A DNA stretch of 64,000 bases. It comes from Paracyclopina nana (Eukaryota > Arthropoda > Copepoda > Cyclopoida > Cyclopettidae). Shown one piece after another: positions 59,509 to 64,000 of this stretch (position 1 is the first letter of the stretch; each line of letters begins with the position of its first letter). The notes beneath the pieces were generated by a model. That model did no database searches. It was not told where the DNA came from and saw only the letters and a program-made list of their open reading frames with translations. Position numbers and translations under genes: made by a program. Location of the stretch: positions 5,709,001-5,773,000 of the forward strand of contig JAGUCH010000008.1 of NCBI GenBank assembly GCA_019096065.1. Reading direction: 5' to 3'.

Positions 59509-62500
59509 CTAGCCGTAGTAGTATCGATTAACGGGCTGCCTGTTTTTGGCCCCGCCAAACCTGCAGGTGAGTATCCTCAAGTAGGTTCTGCGAAATGCAG
59601 CGTTGCACAGTGCGTACAGCATCGGGTTGACGGTGGAGTTGACGTAGCAAAGGTAGTAGGAAACGTCCCAGAGGGTCGCAGGGATGTACTGGTCAGCCAG
59701 GGTTTTGCCCAGTACGCTCTTCAGAATGGTGAGGACGCTGTAAGGTAACCAGGTGAGTATAAATGCAAGCAAAATGGCGCTCAGCGTTTTCGCGGCTTTT
59801 CTCTCTTGCTTCTTCTCGCTGCTCTTCTTCGACTTGCCCACAGCGGCTCCCTTGGGGCCGGCCTTTTTTTCGGCCTTTTCGATGCCACTGCTCGTGTCCT
59901 TCATCAACTGCTTTGGCACCAGTCGAGTGTCCAGAGGCAGGATCTCGGCCTCGGCCAGCTTTCTCTGCTGCCGCTCGCACGAGGGCGTGGCCGGCGCGGT
60001 CTTCGGCCGAAGGTCGGCCTCCGAGGCCAGCAGCTGCTGAATGGAGGTTCGGGAGGATCTCGGCTTGGAAGAGCTGGCAGCACAGGGCTCGTGTGCATGT
60101 GGCAACTTGATGAGAATCGTGTAGATGGACGACTCGGCCGCGTCCTCCGATTTTGGAGGCTGTTGCTGCTGCAGCTGAGGCCGCTGCTGCTGCTGCTGCA
60201 GCCTCAGCAGCCTCTGGCGTCGCTCCTCGTCTGTCATGCGAAGCGAGGTGGGCAGCCTCGACGCATATGGGTCCCTAATTTGGTTGAGTGACGAGCATTT
60301 GGAGGCGGTCTGCACCGGAGTCTCCAAACTTCTTGGAGTGGCATAGCCTTCACTCGAGGCCTCTTCACCAACCGCGCCTCGAGTGGGATCAAGGCAGGAT
60401 TTGCACCAATCTATCAGGGACAATAGACGACCTTCATCCTCGCCACCAGCCTGTATCAATAGAGAAGTGACAATCGCTTCAAATCGCCTTTTTATCACGG
60501 CTCCTGATCAGAGTCGTGCATAAAGAGAGTAGTACAGTTGCTGAGGAATTTCCTTTGAGCAAAGGATTTCTCAAGGTATTGCCATTTTGCATCCCTTCAA
60601 AATTATGACGCTATTTTTGGCTGAAATAAGATTGTTCGCCTCGTTGTGCTTATTCTTCAAAGTACTTTTCCAAGGGGGAAAATGTCGAAGAAAAGATCTC
60701 TCTACGTCTGTAGCAAAGTTCCATGAATTATTGCTACGTACTTTCCTAAAATATCAAAATGACTGAAATAAGAAGACTGCCTTATTGTACTATGCACTGT
60801 TCTTACTTCTCCATGTCCTTTTTCAGGCCAATAGTTGATCAGGGTGTGAAAAGCCGCCAGCAGCTTTTGGTGTGTTTTTAAATACATTTTAAAAGTGAAA
60901 GCTGAGTTAATTGCTCTGAGCACTAAAGGAACACTCCTCTTTTCACGAAATTTTCTATAGTTTTTTTAAGAATTAATTATTATTTCAATCAGCGGCCAAT
61001 TGTTGTGGTAACTTTGCGTTATCTGGCCAAGAACGCGCCAAATTCCGAACAGTCATGCCCAGTGGCGGTACTCTCTTTGTTTACGACTCTAGCATACCGA
61101 AGGTTTTACCTCTGCTGCCGTTTTTAGTAGGGATGGTTCCATGCTGGCATGCTGTCCCTTGAGGGCTGATGTGGGTACATAGGTGATCTCCTGGGAGCCA
61201 CGAGAACGGTTTGACGACTTTTGACGATTCAGCCTCCATCCACTGTGGGATGGAGCCGAGCTCTTGATATTATCATCTGCAGTTTCATCGCTGTAAAAAA
61301 GTAATACATTTCAGGGCTTTTTCCCATTTAAGTGAAACCGAAAACACATTTTACATTTAAGAATGGTCTGCTCCCTTCAGAGGAAAGCTTGACAAGTTTT
61401 TTTTTTTTTGGTTTTGCAGTACATTTTTCAGTGCCTTGGAGGCACAATTGTGGCCCACTAGGGCAAAAGTGGGCATGCCAACAAGATTTTCTGATGAGCA
61501 CCACATGTGTAAACAAGCTGACCTCATCTCTTGGCCTTGGGCAACACACAGCAGCTGGTCCAACAGTAGTCGCCAGAAGAAAGCCTCTTTTGATCAAAAC
61601 ACACACACACAAACTTCGTTTATTTTTTTTCCTTACCTCGAATCTGATCTTTTGCTGCTGGCTTTCTTGCCTGCCTGCAAATGCACCAGTTCTCGCTGCC
61701 TCTTGACAGTCTCATGCCATACGCGTACGTAGAGCCCAATCATGATGGAGACAGGAATATAGAAGGCCATCAATATGGTGACAATGTTCATATACTCGTT
61801 CGTCTCGATGAACTGGACATAGCAGTCGTTCTCCGGCACCGTCACCGAGCCCTCGATGTAGGGCCAGGCCAAAATGGAGGGCAGCCAGACAATGGCGGAC
61901 ACCAGCCAGGCGCTGGCAATCATCATGGCTGCCTTGCGCGTGGTGCGCCGGGCGCGATAGGTCAAAGGCCTCGTCACGCTGAAGTACCGGTCAAAGCTGA
62001 TGACCACGAGGTTCAAGGCGGAAGCGTTGGAGGCCAAGTAATCCACGGAAAGCCACATGTCGCATACAACGCGACCCAGGCGCCATTCCTAAGGGATACA
62101 GCACTATTACGTATTCATGTATCGCCATGTATTTTGGCGGATTTGAGGATTGGAACCAATTGAACGTTTAATGAGACTCGATAGGTAACTTCCAATTTTG
62201 TTTTCAGTTCCTTCGCGATAAATTGAGCGTTCAAGCCAACACTCTCATTCCACCAAGATTTTTGGCAAGTTCATGGCGATGCATTTACCTGGTGAATCAT
62301 GATGATGGTCATGAGGGGCATTGATATGAGTCCGATGATAAGATCAGCTACCGCGAGTGAGAACAGAAAGTAGTTTGAAATGGTCTGCAGCTGCTTGTCC
62401 ATCTTGAAGCTGATCATGACCATGAAATTGCCTGTGATGGTCACCAGGCTCAGCAGTCCCGAGGCGAGTCCAATCAAGGTGGCCTGAAGGGTTGTGTAGG

Positions 62501-62633
62501 GAATTGTTGCTGCCGTGGGCGGAGGACTGCTCGGGAAAGTATCTGTTGTGCTGGTGCCATTCGACAAGTACGTGAAGTTGGCCATGATTGTTGGCACCAC
62601 ATCATCCTCAGCCTCAAACGATTGAAAGCTCAT
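59509..62633 (-). CDS. mAChR-A: Muscarinic acetylcholine receptor, A-type
   Basis: A class A G-protein-coupled receptor for acetylcholine in the plasma membrane. Four coding exons (62633-62289, 62088-61637, 61290-61110, 60450-59509) join in phase to about 639 residues. The N-terminus has N-glycosylation sites (NFT, NGT). TM1-TM2 are in exon 1; TM3 with the ligand-binding Asp (SVDYLASN), [11 protein letters not shown]4, the second disulfide Cys (NDCYVQF) and TM5 are in exon 2. Exons 3 and 4 carry a long third intracellular loop with a Gln-rich run ([16 protein letters not shown]), then TM6 ([20 protein letters not shown]) and TM7 ([16 protein letters not shown]). The run [15 protein letters not shown] and [11 protein letters not shown] point to the invertebrate A-type rather than B-type. 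A TTTTCAG acceptor 19 nt before the ATG suggests a spliced 5' UTR exon further upstream. No frame breaks are seen. Confidence 0.95.
62161..62238. repeat. Family A MITE fragment inside mAChR-A intron 1
   Basis: GAACGTTTAATGAGACTCG and TTTTGTTTTCAGTTCC are the family core. The fragment fills over a third of this 200-bp intron and closely matches the copy at 62850-62925. Confidence 0.65.
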
Positions 62634-64000
62634 GTTTTACCCGCTGCTGCTGAAAAGAGTGATGAAGAATGAATGCAGCTTGATTGCGATCCAATTGAGG
62701 GCTGAGGCCATCTACGTCATTTCTCATAATTTTCGCCAAGTTTCAAGTGTCTGCACCTCTGAAGAGAGAATTTGGCCTAAAAGTTGTATTTTAGCGTTTT
62801 CTAGCATAATTTATTTTAAATAACTTAATTTATAGATTGGCAACAAAGGAACGTTTAATGAGACTTGATAGGTAACTTCCACTTTTGTTTTCAGTTCCTA
62901 CGAGGGAAATCAAGCTTTTAAGCAAACAAGATCATGCCACCGAGATTTTCTGTAACTTCATAGATGGACATTGCATCTATGCGATGCCGTATGCGAGAGT
63001 CCCAATTGAATTGACGCATATACCACCATTATATCATGTTACTAGAGCTATACAGTATAGCAGAGCTAGCTTAGAGAAGGGTGTCTCACAAAGGAAAGTT
63101 TGCCTCAAAAGCGAGCTGGTGTTGTACTACAGCTTGTCTCGAGGCCAAGTGGAACTAATTGCAAACACCACCACCAAACAAACATCGAATAATTGCTACG
63201 TTTTAAAAAGCTCATCATCATCTCGTGACTGAAGCTTACCAGGGCATGCACTTTAAAAAGACTCAAGTAAACGGTGAAAAGAGGCGATTTTCTGGCTTTT
63301 TGCTTTATCTTTCGGAGGCCATGTGAGCCTGCTTACACTCTGCTTTCGTAGTGATTATTTGTCTTGGCTTTGTATATGAAAAGCTGATGGCGCAGCAGTC
63401 GTAGTATTTTTCTAGGAATTTACTCACATGCTATAATGTGCACCGCCCAATTTTAGCCAGACCACCAACTTGATTTGTGGGAAATACTTTGGCTTTTAAC
63501 AATGCTGATGACAAACTTTGCCATTGGGATTTTCCCATAGATTTGGATTTCACAAAGTGTAGTAGTAGTACAAATCCAAGCGAAATCTTGAGCTAGCCAT
63601 TTCTTTCAATTCCAGCTCGAAACTTTTAAAATTGATACTTTTAGGATTCCTTTTAAACTGCAGTTTTTGAGGTAGTATAACAAAATATTCTTTGGTAGTT
63701 TTAAAAGATGTCTGCCCTGGTTAATTGCATGCCTCTTATAAGGCCACGTGGTAACTAAAGACCTGGAAAACTTAAATTTCTCTTTGACAAAAGTTACCTT
63801 GGCTAGATCGTGAGCTGAATCTCGAAGAAAATTCTGTACAGGCTCGTATTTTCACAAGTTCTTTAGTGGTATGAAAGGCAAAATGAGAATGTTGCGAAAA
63901 AAATGAATGAAAAGTGCTATAATTTTCAAAGCAGCTCATTTGTTTCACTTATATGTTGACGTTGATAAGTTGTGCATGGCACTTTTATTGAACAATATTT
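62634..64000. other. 5' flank of mAChR-A
   Basis: No coding exon recognised. It probably holds non-coding first exons or the promoter of the receptor. A second family A fragment (GGAACGTTTAATGAGACTTG onward) lies at 62850-62925. Confidence 0.5.

Overview
This is a eukaryotic nuclear window, almost certainly from an arthropod. The evidence is an A-type muscarinic acetylcholine receptor of the invertebrate class, a secreted arthropod-style type B carboxylesterase, a BEL/Pao LTR retrotransposon, short GT-AG introns (54 to about 700 bp in most genes) and AT-rich intergenic DNA full of small inverted-repeat transposons. A crustacean is my guess, but the sequence does not prove the order.

Layout. 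1-3330: the last exons of a UBR5/hyd HECT ubiquitin ligase (+) meet, tail to tail, a six-exon carboxylesterase (-). 3331-10153: no gene recognised. 10154-20278: a small inverted-repeat element split by a complete 9.7 kb BEL/Pao retrotransposon (10222-19946, coding on the - strand). The retrotransposon has identical 233-bp LTRs, a CAGTT target duplication, intact gag, pol and a third ORF of unknown function, plus a canonical -1 frameshift heptamer between gag and pol. 20279-35599: a gene-poor stretch with a 744-bp inverted-repeat element and several MITEs. 35600-37812: a PR-domain-like protein with six C2H2 fingers (-). 38094-51195: gene-poor, with a palindromic CCTAGG satellite, a hairpin element inserted in it, two 20-bp tandem arrays and further MITEs. 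51196-56781: a coiled-coil gene (+) with two alternative, apparently duplicated first exons feeding one shared 3' part. 59509-62633: mAChR-A (-), four coding exons.

The host genes do not form a pathway. They are a ubiquitin ligase, a secreted hydrolase, a probable CtBP-recruiting transcription factor, an unrecognised coiled-coil protein and a neurotransmitter receptor. What ties the window together is its mobile DNA. At least three families of short inverted-repeat elements (called A, B and C here) recur across the window. They nest in one another (C inside A, BEL inside C) and sit in introns and near gene starts.

The strongest candidates for new biology are: the BEL element, which is young and has a third ORF without recognisable domains, two possible expression routes for that ORF and a repeat-bearing leader; the coiled-coil gene with phase-matched duplicate first exons; and the palindromic repeat families. 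All exon calls are from reading splice sites and frames by eye. No alignment or database search was run.
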